DNA of 64,000 bases from Candidatus Pedobacter colombiensis (GTDB lineage Bacteria; Bacteroidota; Bacteroidia; Sphingobacteriales; Sphingobacteriaceae). Made by a program: the position numbers and the translations under genes. The stretch spans positions 3,162,001 to 3,226,000 of the forward strand of contig CP119313.1 of assembly GCA_029202485.1 (NCBI GenBank). The letters run 5' to 3'. Below, one piece after another: positions 18,928 through 26,701 of the stretch. A model generated the notes under the pieces. It was given only the letters and a program-made list of their open reading frames with translations. It was not told the origin of the DNA and ran no database searches. Position 1 is the first letter of the stretch; each line of letters opens with the position of its first letter.

Positions 18928-20466
18928 TCAGTGCTTAACAAAGTTTCCTTTAAATCCTCGCAACCGATATACCATTAAGTTCTTGCATATTTTCCCATTT
19001 CTCTTTATCGGGAGAAGTACCGGGTCTTCTATCTTTTCAAAATATTCTTTATTGAAATCAATGTCTTGCTCTGAAAACATATTTGAACTGGTAATATAAT
19101 AGGCATCAGATCCTTTTACCGGTTCCTTAAGGTATTGATTATAAAAATAATATTGATGAAGATCAAAGATCGGCCCGATACCATAGGTTTCTTGTTTAGT
19201 TATACCGGCTATGTAAAAATCAATGTGTGCAGCCGGAAACCACTTATTGATGATGATTGGCTCATGAGCAAGCATCTTTCCATCTTTGATGTCATTTTGA
19301 TATAACTGCTCAAATTGCTTACCTGCATCCCTCCACCCATATAGATCGAGTGTTACGTCACCCTTAGCAACAGTTTTAGGATCATCCGAAGGACCGATTG
19401 TTCCGGGATAAAAATTGATCATGATCAGACCTGCAATTACAATAACCAGATAAAATGCTAACGAGGACATCACAATTCTATTGGCTTTTCTATCCGTATA
19501 ATCAGCCAGTTTTATAGCGATCATCAATATGAGCACACTATATGCCGGGCCAGACCAGTGTGGTAAGGTTGTTCTGAATAAGGCTAAAAAAAACAGGGTA
19601 ACAATTAGTGGCAAACTGTAGCATATCAATAAGGCAAGATCCTTTTTAGCAACAACCAATCTACTTTTATGCCAACTCCATACAGCTCCCCAGCCCAGTA
19701 AGAACACAAAAGGATTGTTATAAAAAAACTCGCCAAATATTTCCCTGAAAAAAGCGATAGGATTAAGTTCTGTTGTTGGTGTTACCCTACTTCCATGGTA
19801 AGCGTAGGTAATGAAATGATTTTGAAAATTCCAGATCACTATTGGAGAAATGATCAGCAAACTTATTACCCCTGAAATATACATCCATGGATTTCGCCAC
19901 CAAACAGGTTTCCAAATCGCAGCATACAGGCCGACAGCCAACCACAGAAAAACACCGTGTACCTTACACATGATACAGAGTCCGGCTACGATACCAAAAT
20001 AAATCCAAAGCAGATTAGGCCTGGAGGCATTTGTTGACTTATCAATTTTGATCAGCATAAACAGGCCAAGCATCCAAAAGACCATTTGTGGGCTATCCGG
20101 CAAAATAAAGGTACCCGCTATAATGCTGCAATAAAAAGAAGCAGAATAAAGAAGAGCGGCGTACCAGCCCGACCGTTTATTATGGATCAGAGCACCTGTT
20201 TTATAGATGATAAATGTACAAATTGCAGAAGAGAGGATAGCACCAAATCTGGCAGCTAATTCGTTATGTAAAGAAAGATTTAATGTGGTAATCCTAATCA
20301 GCCAGGCTACAATAGGTGGATGATCGAAATAATTCCACTCCAAATGCCGGGCATAGGTCCAGTAATAAACCTCATCATTTCCAAAATCCAGCGTTAATGC
20401 TATAATTATCCTTACAGCTGTTGTTAATAAAATAAGTAACCAGATGCTATCTATCTTAGATTTCAT
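18928..20466 (-). CDS. ArnT/PMT-like membrane glycosyltransferase (GT-C fold)
   Basis: A 512-residue integral membrane protein with about 10-12 hydrophobic helices and a soluble C-terminal part. The N-terminal loop DFGNDEVYYWTYARH followed by WNYFDHPPIVAW carries the acidic residue and D-H-P-P motif typical of PMT_2/ArnT-type GT-C transferases, which use polyprenyl-phosphate-linked sugars as donors on the periplasmic side. It overlaps the upstream GtrA gene by 11 bases, so the two are translationally coupled and probably act on the same undecaprenyl-linked sugar. The acceptor (lipid A, protein or glycan) is unknown. Confidence 0.85.
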   Translation of the reverse strand: MKSKIDSIWLLILLTTAVRIIIALTLDFGNDEVYYWTYARHLEWNYFDHPPIVAWLIRITTLNLSLHNELAARFGAILSSAICTFIIYKTGALIHNKRSGWYAALLYSASFYCSIIAGTFILPDSPQMVFWMLGLFMLIKIDKSTNASRPNLLWIYFGIVAGLCIMCKVHGVFLWLAVGLYAAIWKPVWWRNPWMYISGVISLLIISPIVIWNFQNHFITYAYHGSRVTPTTELNPIAFFREIFGEFFYNNPFVFLLGWGAVWSWHKSRLVVAKKDLALLICYSLPLIVTLFFLALFRTTLPHWSGPAYSVLILMIAIKLADYTDRKANRIVMSSLAFYLVIVIAGLIMINFYPGTIGPSDDPKTVAKGDVTLDLYGWRDAGKQFEQLYQNDIKDGKMLAHEPIIINKWFPAAHIDFYIAGITKQETYGIGPIFDLHQYYFYNQYLKEPVKGSDAYYITSSNMFSEQDIDFNKEYFEKIEDPVLLPIKRNGKICKNLMVYRLRGFKGNFVKH

Positions 20467-20896
20467 TTTTTTTGAATGTTACGAGCGCATTTAAAGTATA
20501 ATTCCACATAAAAACCAACAAAATAGCTATAAATTTTGCCACATAGAATGACAAGTATGTCCATTGTTGAATGGTATAGATGCACAGGGTGTTTATACCC
20601 AATCCTATAACTGAAACGATCAGGAATTTTAAAAACTGTTTGGCGATCTGTCTTTCGTCGCTCTTAAAGGTCCAGAATCTATGGATGAAGTAATTATTGG
20701 TTACTGCTGCACTAAAGCCCAGCGCATTTGCAATAAATCTATTTAACCCTACATATTCCTTAAAAAAATAGGTAATGGCAAAATCTATGACCAGGCCAGA
20801 ACAGCCAACAATCCCGAATTTGATCAATTGTATAAGCTTCTCTTTTGAAAGGAAACGATCTATTCTGACTACTTTGTTATGACCTGAGAATTGCAT
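20456..20896 (-). CDS. GtrA-like flippase for polyprenyl-linked sugar
   Basis: A 146-residue protein with four predicted membrane helices, starting MQFSGHNKVVRID. The core QLIKFGIVGCSGLVIDFAI and NNYFIHRFWTF match GtrA family proteins. GtrA-like proteins are thought to flip undecaprenyl-phosphate sugars across the inner membrane. It is the first gene of a two-gene operon with the overlapping ArnT-like transferase, which would use the flipped donor. Confidence 0.9.
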   Translation of the reverse strand: MQFSGHNKVVRIDRFLSKEKLIQLIKFGIVGCSGLVIDFAITYFFKEYVGLNRFIANALGFSAAVTNNYFIHRFWTFKSDERQIAKQFLKFLIVSVIGLGINTLCIYTIQQWTYLSFYVAKFIAILLVFMWNYTLNALVTFKKNEI

Positions 20897-21128
20897 ACCT
20901 GCTGTTTAGATAATGTACCTGCAATACGGCATTTTTTCAATATCAAAAATAATAGTACAACCAACACATAGAATATGCCATCCCCCCAAAAATATATCGG
21001 GCATTTTTTAATTCCAATCAACATTTTAAAAGATAATGCAAAAATGCACGCTCCATATTAAACAGGCATTACCGGAAGAATAATTCATTGTGTCAATGTT
21101 TGGTTAACTGATATTACCTATTAAAAAG

Positions 21129-21154
21129 ACAAAACAGAAATAAATCTGTTTTGT
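21129..21154. terminator. Perfect hairpin, terminator-like in both directions
   Basis: ACAAAACAGA pairs with TCTGTTTTGT (10 bp, loop of 6 nt), followed by a short T run on the plus strand and by CTTTTTAAT on the minus strand. No gene ends immediately before it, so it may insulate the island or be left from a lost gene. Confidence 0.45.
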
Positions 21155-21220
21155 TTTCCATCTTTCAAAATCTGCAATCTGGTGGCTCTACCGTGTGCTA
21201 AATATAGAAAACTTATAGTC

Positions 21221-21250
21221 GTTATTTTATTTGGTTAAATTCAATTAAAC
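21221..21250. repeat. 30-bp direct repeat, copy 1, upstream of Rpn
   Basis: The sequence (starting GTTATTTTATTTGG, ending TCAATTAAAC) is identical to 22367-22396. Each copy precedes an Rpn gene or fragment, which shows that the leader was duplicated together with the gene. Confidence 0.9.
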
Positions 21251-21329
21251 ACAGCTTTCGACTGAATTTCAGTTCAGTAATGTTTATCATTAATTATCTA
21301 ATTACGTTTGTTGAAATAGCCAGGGAAAA

Positions 21330-22181
21330 ATGAGTGAAGAAACTGATGGCGCAAGATTTATTGATCCTTATAGTGACTTTGGATTTAAGCATATTTTTGG
21401 TAAAGCACCCAACAAGAGTTTTCTAATCAGTTTTCTCAATCAAGTACTAAAAGGCAGGAAAGTAATTGTTGATATTCAATATAATGATACGGAATATAAA
21501 GGTTCTGGTAAGGATTATAGAAAAACAGTATTTGATTTGTACTGTACCAGTGACAAGGGCGAAAATTTTATCGTAGAAATGCAGAAAGCAAAAGTTAAAA
21601 ACTTTAAAGACCGAAGCATTTTTTATACGGCAAATTTGATTCAGGAGCAGGGAGTCGGTGTAATTGCAGATTGGAATTATATGATTCCTGAAATATACTT
21701 TATAGCTATCATGAATTTTAAATTTGATGACAGCCATCCGGATCATTTTATACATGATGTCCGGCTGATGGAAATCAATGCGAACCAGGAGTTTTATCCA
21801 AAGTTGGCATATATTTTTATAGAGATGCCTAAATTTAAGAAACTAGAAGGGGAATTGGAAAATGAACTGGAAGAGTGGCTTTACATATTAAATAACCTAA
21901 AAGAACTATCCGAAATTCCGCTATCTTTGATAGGCAAGGGAGAATATGACAAAGTATTTGAGATTGCGGAAGTTGGCAACTTAACCCCAGATGAAATGAA
22001 CGAATATCAGCAAAGATTAAAAATACAGCGTGATAATTATAGCGCAATGGAGTATGTAAAAGAAGTGGCACTTGAAGAGGGGCGTCGAGAAGTCGCGATC
22101 AAATTAAAATCCGAAAACATTCCTTTTAGCATTATCTCTAAAACCACAGGACTAACTATACAAGAAATAGAGTCTTTATAA
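21330..22181 (+). CDS. Rpn-family PD-(D/E)XK nuclease (recombination-promoting nuclease / transposase-like)
   Basis: A 283-residue protein. The N-terminus DPYSDFGFKHIFG is the Rpn/PDDEXK_2 signature. The nuclease core is seen as Asp69 (VFDLYC) and Glu83-x-Gln85 (IVEMQKA), the usual D...E-x-Q pattern. The C-terminal part (EEGRREVAIKLKSENIPFSIISKTTGLTIQEIESL spans the last 35 residues) contains the Glu/Arg-rich tail and a small helix-turn-helix-like end typical of the family. Rpn proteins are DNA endonucleases that raise recA-independent recombination. Their C-termini vary strongly, and roles in phage defence have been proposed. A truncated near-identical copy follows at 22400-22955. Confidence 0.88.
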   Translation: MSEETDGARFIDPYSDFGFKHIFGKAPNKSFLISFLNQVLKGRKVIVDIQYNDTEYKGSGKDYRKTVFDLYCTSDKGENFIVEMQKAKVKNFKDRSIFYTANLIQEQGVGVIADWNYMIPEIYFIAIMNFKFDDSHPDHFIHDVRLMEINANQEFYPKLAYIFIEMPKFKKLEGELENELEEWLYILNNLKELSEIPLSLIGKGEYDKVFEIAEVGNLTPDEMNEYQQRLKIQRDNYSAMEYVKEVALEEGRREVAIKLKSENIPFSIISKTTGLTIQEIESL

Positions 22182-22182
22182 G

Positions 22183-22318
22183 CAGAATATTTGATGCATC
22201 AATCCTTTCTTCCTTTCTGTCATTTCTTTCTTTGGTTTAAAAGTGTAAATAATAGAATCTTTATAAGCTAATCATTAAAACTCCCGAGATAAGTGCTATT
22301 AGCAATCCTCCTTCTATC
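22183..22318 (-). pseudogene. Heavily deleted remnant of the 22971-24981 gene pair
   Basis: Three blocks are collinear with the intact minus-strand genes further right. 22183-22206 matches the region near 23421-23444 (TATTTGATGCATCAATCC). 22208-22252 matches the region near 23619-23664 (TCATTTCTTTCTTTGGTTT). 22263-22318 matches 24339-24395, encoding the ANSTYLGSFN end of the DUF6266 protein. The order is kept but roughly 170 and 670 bases are missing between blocks. This is therefore a decayed copy left by tandem duplication, not a working gene. Confidence 0.8.
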
Positions 22319-22366
22319 TACTACGCGGGTATGATACCAACATTTAAATTTTTCACCAGAGTTTAT

Positions 22367-22396
22367 GTTATTTTATTTGGTTAAATTCAATTAAAC
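22367..22396. repeat. 30-bp direct repeat, copy 2, before truncated Rpn
   Basis: Identical to 21221-21250. It is joined almost directly to the middle of the Rpn coding sequence, so about 400 bases (leader plus the first ~107 codons) have been deleted in this copy. Confidence 0.9.
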
Positions 22397-22399
22397 GAA

Positions 22400-22955
22400 G
22401 GGTGTCGGTGTAGTTGCAGATTGGAATTATATGATTCCTGAAATATACTTTATAGCCATCATGAATTTTAAATTCGATGACAGCCACCCTGATCATTTTA
22501 TACATGATGTCCGGCTAATGGAAATCAATGCGAACCAGGAATTTTATCCAAAATTGGCATATATTTTTATAGAGATGCCTAAATTTAAGAAACCAGAAGG
22601 AGAATTGGAAAATGAACTGGAAGAATGGCTTTACATCTTAAATAACCTAAAAGAACTATCCGAAATTCCGCTATCTTTGATAGGAAAGGGAGAATATGAC
22701 AAAGTATTTGAGATTGCGGAAGTTGGCAACTTAACCCAAGAGGAAATGAACGAATATCAGCAAAGATTAAAAATACAACGTGACAATTATAGTGCGATGG
22801 AGTATGTGAAAGAAGAGGCACTTGAGAGGGGTATTGAAAAGGGTCGTGTGGAAGAACGTAAAGAAATGGCTTTCAAATTAAAAGCCGGAAATATTTCTTT
22901 AAACTTTATCGCTGAGACGACCGGACTCACTATACAAGAAATAGAGTCTTTATAG
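22400..22955 (+). pseudogene. N-terminally deleted Rpn-family copy
   Basis: From GTCGGTGTAGTTGCAGATTG onward the sequence is nearly identical to the intact Rpn at 21650-22181. It keeps an open frame from ATG 22431 to the stop at 22955 (174 residues). The part with the catalytic Asp and Glu-x-Gln is absent, so it cannot be an active nuclease. The last ~45 residues diverge from the intact copy: the Glu/Arg-rich stretch is longer (LERGIEKGRVEERKEM against LEEGRREV) and the terminal helix differs, while the final GLTIQEIESL is shared. It could still make a C-terminal fragment. Confidence 0.85.
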
Positions 22956-22970
22956 TAGAAATCGCCCTTA

Positions 22971-24242
22971 CTATATTGATAAATCTCTATCATTTATAGA
23001 AACCTCTTTGCTAAAGTATGGAGCATCTGCCAGGTAGTGTAAAATAGATTCAGGATCTTTATCTGCGATCTGGTTGGCAGTGAATTCTTCTAGGTGGCCA
23101 AGTTTTAGCAAAGATCCGCAGCCTGCATCTTTAAATAGTTTGCTTAGCTCTTCATTTTTGTCAATATGATAGGAATTGAAAGCCGGAAGGCTATCAATTT
23201 CCAAATATTTTTTATCCTCCTTAACGATATTTAAAAGACGTCCAAGTTTTTCACCTTCCAAAGTATCATTGTTAGTTAGAAATAAAAAAGTATGGATCAT
23301 CATTTTGCTGCCATGTAGTTTCACTACAAGATATCCAACTTTTTGATCAGAGACCATAAAATCGACATAAGTTTTGTCTCCATCCCATCGGTGAGGTATC
23401 CTGGGTTCTAAAAAGGTGAGCAGCAGTATTTGATGCATCAATCCCGGAGTTATATTGATCCTTTTTTGTAGTCTCTCAAGTGTATGAGTCCCGATGTATA
23501 TTTCCAGAGGAATATCCAGTCCTTGGGTTTTAAAACCCAGTAATGATGGCTTGACATTAAAATATTTCCACTCGAATTCTGAAGAAGGCCAACCCAGACG
23601 TATAGCGCTACGCGTACCCTTCTTCGTTTCTATCATTTCTTTCTTTGGTTTAAAGGTGTAAATAATGATATCATTTTGCGAACTCAATTTCGCAAAATAG
23701 GAAGTCATTGAAAGATCGGCCCTGTAAATATGGTCATTGTAATCACTTAACAATGTGCAGGTATCAGTTACCAGGTCAATCAATGTCTCCTGTAGATGAT
23801 GATGGAACTTACCATCATGTGAACAAAAAGCAAAAGACGCCTTAATTTCTTCCAGTTTAGGATCATCATAAGTTTCAATCCCGCTGATACAGTCTGCTAA
23901 TGTCATCCCTTCTGAGAGGTACCAGGAAATTGGGATTTTATTTCCATTAGGAAATATAACTTCTATGCCGTCCATCAGCTGCTGTAATAGTTTATTAAAC
24001 TGAATTACTCTATTCCTGGGAATATCTGAACCAGGGGCAGCTTTCGCTTTTAGTACCGTATAACGACATTCGTAGAGTTTTTCAAAATAAATAGCCGGGA
24101 ATTTTTCCAAAAGCGCTTCATTGCCGATCTGCAGAACTACTTTTTTAACACGATCCAAAAATCTATCTTTCAAAGCTCTTCGTTGCAACTCAACGTTAGC
24201 AGCAGACTTATTCGCCAATTGTTTCTTTTTTTTCCTATCCAT
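22971..24242 (-). CDS. Unknown protein, last gene of the DUF6266/CHAP cluster
   Basis: The frame extends up to 24431 but would overlap the upstream DUF6266 gene by 89 bases. The start is placed at ATG 24242 (MDRKKKKQLANKSAANVELQ, 423 residues), with ATG 24302 as an alternative. I do not recognise the family. The protein has a lysine-rich start, no signal peptide or membrane helix, a HDGKFHHHLQETLIDL stretch around the middle, and a mixed alpha/beta look. It follows two DUF6266 genes on the same strand. Fragments of a second copy survive at 22183-22318, so it was duplicated together with Rpn. Confidence 0.65.
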   Translation of the reverse strand: MDRKKKKQLANKSAANVELQRRALKDRFLDRVKKVVLQIGNEALLEKFPAIYFEKLYECRYTVLKAKAAPGSDIPRNRVIQFNKLLQQLMDGIEVIFPNGNKIPISWYLSEGMTLADCISGIETYDDPKLEEIKASFAFCSHDGKFHHHLQETLIDLVTDTCTLLSDYNDHIYRADLSMTSYFAKLSSQNDIIIYTFKPKKEMIETKKGTRSAIRLGWPSSEFEWKYFNVKPSLLGFKTQGLDIPLEIYIGTHTLERLQKRINITPGLMHQILLLTFLEPRIPHRWDGDKTYVDFMVSDQKVGYLVVKLHGSKMMIHTFLFLTNNDTLEGEKLGRLLNIVKEDKKYLEIDSLPAFNSYHIDKNEELSKLFKDAGCGSLLKLGHLEEFTANQIADKDPESILHYLADAPYFSKEVSINDRDLSI

Positions 24243-24342
24243 TTTAGCTTTATTAGGTATCGACAATATTTGATCAAACCATTGACATTTTACATCCTGC
24301 ATTTTCGCCGATAGAAAAATACAAAAAGAATTTTGGAATAAG

Positions 24343-24981
24343 CTAATCATTAAAACTCCCGAGATAGGTGCTATTAGCAATCCCCCTTCTATCTTCTGCG
24401 ACAAAAGAAATATAGACTTCCATATATTCATTTAACAGATCAGCTGGAAGACTTAAAATATCTGAACCTGCTGATCTTTTTGCTCCATAAAGAACATACT
24501 CCGCTTTTTGCAATACCGGAAAATACGCAAGCAGCATCACATTGTCATTAGGCCGTGACCAGTTTAAACTATCAGGACAACTCCAACTAAACTTTAACCC
24601 CTCAGGTATGCTTTCAATGAACGGATCTATCGCATTCAACACACTTCCTTCTGTCACCAATACCTTTTTAAAGTTTACCCCGATATCAGGATATCTTCCC
24701 TGTAAAGCATACTTCCTATTATAGGAAAGGGCCATATTAAAAGGATGCTTATTGTTATATTTAGCCATTAAGTTAAAGCCCACATTGATAAATTCTGTAA
24801 TGTGCTTTAAAAAACTGCTTACCACACTCATTTCCTGTCTGCATTTTAATTGCAGTTCGGTGGGAGGTTTGGTCGTTTTGCCAATTGTGCGTACCACTGT
24901 TTTACCATTTAAAACATAAAATACAAGATTACCGATTCTACCACGGTAGTTTCCCATAATACCATTTTTTAAAATTCCCAT
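24343..24981 (-). CDS. DUF6266-family protein (paralogue B)
   Basis: A 212-residue protein beginning MGILKNGIMGNYRGRIGNLVFY, the characteristic start of DUF6266, and ending ANSTYLGSFND. It is paralogous to the next gene upstream: same start, same length, a shared F-x-NVGF/IAVGF block near residue 65-75 and a shared SNSTYLG/ANSTYLG ending. No signal peptide or membrane helix is seen. Function is unknown. The start lies 10 bases after the stop of the paralogue. Its 3' end is also found in the remnant at 22263-22318. Confidence 0.8.
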   Translation of the reverse strand: MGILKNGIMGNYRGRIGNLVFYVLNGKTVVRTIGKTTKPPTELQLKCRQEMSVVSSFLKHITEFINVGFNLMAKYNNKHPFNMALSYNRKYALQGRYPDIGVNFKKVLVTEGSVLNAIDPFIESIPEGLKFSWSCPDSLNWSRPNDNVMLLAYFPVLQKAEYVLYGAKRSAGSDILSLPADLLNEYMEVYISFVAEDRRGIANSTYLGSFND

Positions 24982-24991
24982 TGTTTGATTT

Positions 24992-25621
24992 TTAAATTGT
25001 TCCTAAATACGTACTATTGCTGACCCATTTTCCGTCAGCACTCACAAAATTCATAAAGCAATGAAGCCTGCCCTCACTTAAACCTGAAGGTAAGACCATA
25101 TGATAGCTCAGCGCAGATCTGAGCGCAGTACCAATTTTTGTGATCACAAAATCCTTATCGGGGCAATAAACTGTAAAACTTGCCTTATCTGTGTTTTGGC
25201 TAAACTGCATTTGCACATCCGGTAGCCATCTGATTTGCACTACATCATCCATTAATGAAAGTTCAGGTTGATTTGGACCGGCCAAACTACCCACACTGTA
25301 AACCATTCTCGTATAATCAATAGTGAAGTTGGGTGCTATCCCTGTTACGATATGCTTAAAATTATGCTTAACAGCAGTATTAAATGCATTTCCCTTCCCC
25401 CTAACTTTTCTAAATCCTACTGCGATCAGATTGCTAAACTTCACCAAAAATGAGATTACCAACTCCAGCTTCAATTGCTGCTCAAGTTGTGCCTGCGACC
25501 TTGCTTTCGTTGATTTGTGCGGGGTACCGGAAATCACACTTTTGTCTTTTAGCCGCCTCCCAACCAACCGTCCTGTTTTTTTCTCAAAACCCCCAAATAT
25601 TCCACTTCTTAAAATCCCCAT
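24992..25621 (-). CDS. DUF6266-family protein (paralogue A)
   Basis: A 209-residue protein starting MGILRSGIFGGFEKKTGRLVG, with the conserved small-residue-rich opening of DUF6266, and ending KWVSNSTYLGTI. The middle (NAFNTAVKHNFKHIVTG) aligns with the neighbouring paralogue's PFNMALSYNRKYALQG. Function is unknown; the family occurs in multiple copies in Sphingobacteriaceae genomes. It lies 21 bases after the CHAP hydrolase gene, so the two are probably co-transcribed. Confidence 0.8.
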   Translation of the reverse strand: MGILRSGIFGGFEKKTGRLVGRRLKDKSVISGTPHKSTKARSQAQLEQQLKLELVISFLVKFSNLIAVGFRKVRGKGNAFNTAVKHNFKHIVTGIAPNFTIDYTRMVYSVGSLAGPNQPELSLMDDVVQIRWLPDVQMQFSQNTDKASFTVYCPDKDFVITKIGTALRSALSYHMVLPSGLSEGRLHCFMNFVSADGKWVSNSTYLGTI

Positions 25622-25642
25622 AATATTACTGTTTTAATGTCC

Positions 25643-26122
25643 TTATAACCAATCTGCATATTTCGCTATCGTCCTTTTATGTCTTACTTTCCGCATTACT
25701 GCATCCCCTTCCCTGCTTCCCGCTATGTTGGTATTCCCCTCAATTGAAAAAATTAAGCTTCCGTGTACCTGTTCAATCAAACCAACATGCCCTATCCGAT
25801 TTATCGAAGGGAAATAAATCCCAATGACCATTCCGGGGAGCCGATCCCTTGCCAGGCGCCGCAGAGGAAACAATGCCGGGCTCCATGCCGATCTGGGTTC
25901 TGGCAGTCCTACTTCCTTGTGACACCACGAGACGAACGCCGCGCACCAGGGAGCAGCCTGTTTAAAACCCACGTAATTAAGATACTCACTGATTCTCTGG
26001 CCAGAATTGTGACCAGATTCCCTAACACCGATTTCTTTTCGGGCGATTTCGATGATTGCAGTTCTATTTCTTGATTTTCCATAATTGTATTTATCAAATG
26101 TTATAAAATTGCAGCCAGGCAT
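25643..26122 (-). CDS. CHAP-domain peptidoglycan hydrolase (endolysin-like)
   Basis: A CHAP-fold cysteine amidase/peptidase: IARKEIGVRESGHNSGQRI at the start, catalytic Cys in PWCAAFVSWCH, His in RIGHVGLIEQ and the Asn/Glu block IEGNTN. The frame begins at 26182, but the first plausible ATG after the overlap is 26122 (159 residues); the real N-terminus is unclear. The next frame has an attractive ATG start (MENQEIELQ, from 26082), so a small frameshift near the 5' end is possible. No signal peptide is seen; like phage endolysins it may depend on the adjacent small membrane protein for release. It would cut peptidoglycan stem peptides. Confidence 0.75.
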   Translation of the reverse strand: MPGCNFITFDKYNYGKSRNRTAIIEIARKEIGVRESGHNSGQRISEYLNYVGFKQAAPWCAAFVSWCHKEVGLPEPRSAWSPALFPLRRLARDRLPGMVIGIYFPSINRIGHVGLIEQVHGSLIFSIEGNTNIAGSREGDAVMRKVRHKRTIAKYADWL

Positions 26123-26322
26123 ACTGCCCCGGCTAACAATACCAAGGCATAACATGCCCATAAAAAAATTAATTGTTGCCATTCTTTTAGGTCCTTAAAT
26201 TTTAAAACTATTTCATCTATCGGCGGACAGCCCATCCTCATTAAAAACCTGTTGAACAGCCAAAGGCTAAGCTCCATCAGTATTAAATAAGTAATCAGAC
26301 TTAACACCACCATCAATGGCAC
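26101..26322 (-). CDS. Small two-helix membrane protein, holin-like
   Basis: A protein of about 70-73 residues with two hydrophobic helices (VVLSLITYLILMELSLWLF and LIFLWACYALVLLAGAVCL) and a short polar linker. The start is GTG 26322 or ATG 26313. The frame stays open upstream (PELSAGINQSV) until the IS end at 26366, so the original start may have been removed by the insertion. It overlaps the CHAP gene by 22 bases, like a holin-endolysin pair. A holin role is inferred from size, topology and context only. Confidence 0.5.
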   Translation of the reverse strand: MPLMVVLSLITYLILMELSLWLFNRFLMRMGCPPIDEIVLKFKDLKEWQQLIFLWACYALVLLAGAVCLAAIL

Positions 26323-26416
26323 ACTCTGGTTAATTCCCGCACTCAGTTCGGGGCTGCTAAAAAATTATAATACTCCCCAAATATTGGACGGCTGATTAAA
26401 TTCATAAATTTAACAG

Positions 26417-26701
26417 TTGAAAATGAAAAAAGAGCGTAGAAAATTCAGTTCTGTTTTCAAGACCAAAGTGGTGCTTGAAGCAATTAAGGAAAGTAGTACC
26501 ATGCAAGAACTTGCGTCCAAATACAGTCTCCATCCCACACAGATCACCGCGTGGAAGCGTGAATTTCTTGAGAAAGCCGATACGGTGTTTGGTTCAGAGA
26601 AACCAGATGAAAAGGAAGAATCTAAAGAGAAGGAACTGTACTCCAAGATTGGCGAACTTCAGATCCAGGTTGATTTCCTAAAAAAAGTCTTGGGGAAATG
26701 A
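26417..26701 (+). CDS. IS3-family OrfA (helix-turn-helix transposase subunit), copy 1
   Basis: A 94-residue protein with an HTH_Tnp_1 domain (FSSVFKTKVVLEAIKESSTMQELASKYSLHPTQITAWKREF spans residues 9-49) and a C-terminal leucine-zipper-like helix (LYSKIGELQIQVDFLKKVLG). It binds the terminal inverted repeats. A7 at 26680-26686 near the 3' end forms a slippery A-AAA-AAA heptamer in frame. A -1 slip joins it to orfB, giving the OrfAB transposase. It ends with an ATGA overlap with orfB. Confidence 0.95.
   Translation: MKMKKERRKFSSVFKTKVVLEAIKESSTMQELASKYSLHPTQITAWKREFLEKADTVFGSEKPDEKEESKEKELYSKIGELQIQVDFLKKVLGK
26680..26686 (+). promoter_or_regulatory. Programmed -1 frameshift heptamer in the IS
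   Basis: Seven adenines read as A-AAA-AAA in the orfA frame. After a -1 slip the frame continues as S-L-G-E-M directly into the orfB ATG without a stop. This is the usual IS3-family device. The mirror site lies in copy 2 (29650-29656). Confidence 0.7.

Larger units (their letters stand above)
20897..21329. other. 433-bp intergenic region at the left boundary of the accessory island
   Basis: No convincing ORF or RNA gene is visible. It holds a perfect 10-bp stem hairpin at 21129-21154 and, at 21221-21250, a 30-bp sequence that recurs exactly at 22367-22396. It would carry the leaders of the divergent GtrA (minus) and Rpn (plus) genes. No exact TAnnTTTG box was identified. Confidence 0.6.

Noticed and set aside
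25909..26097. A 62-codon frame starting MINTIMENQEIELQ on the minus strand
   Set aside because: It overlaps the CHAP gene and lacks CHAP motifs; it most likely shows either the true CHAP start with a frameshift or a shadow frame, so it was not listed as a gene.
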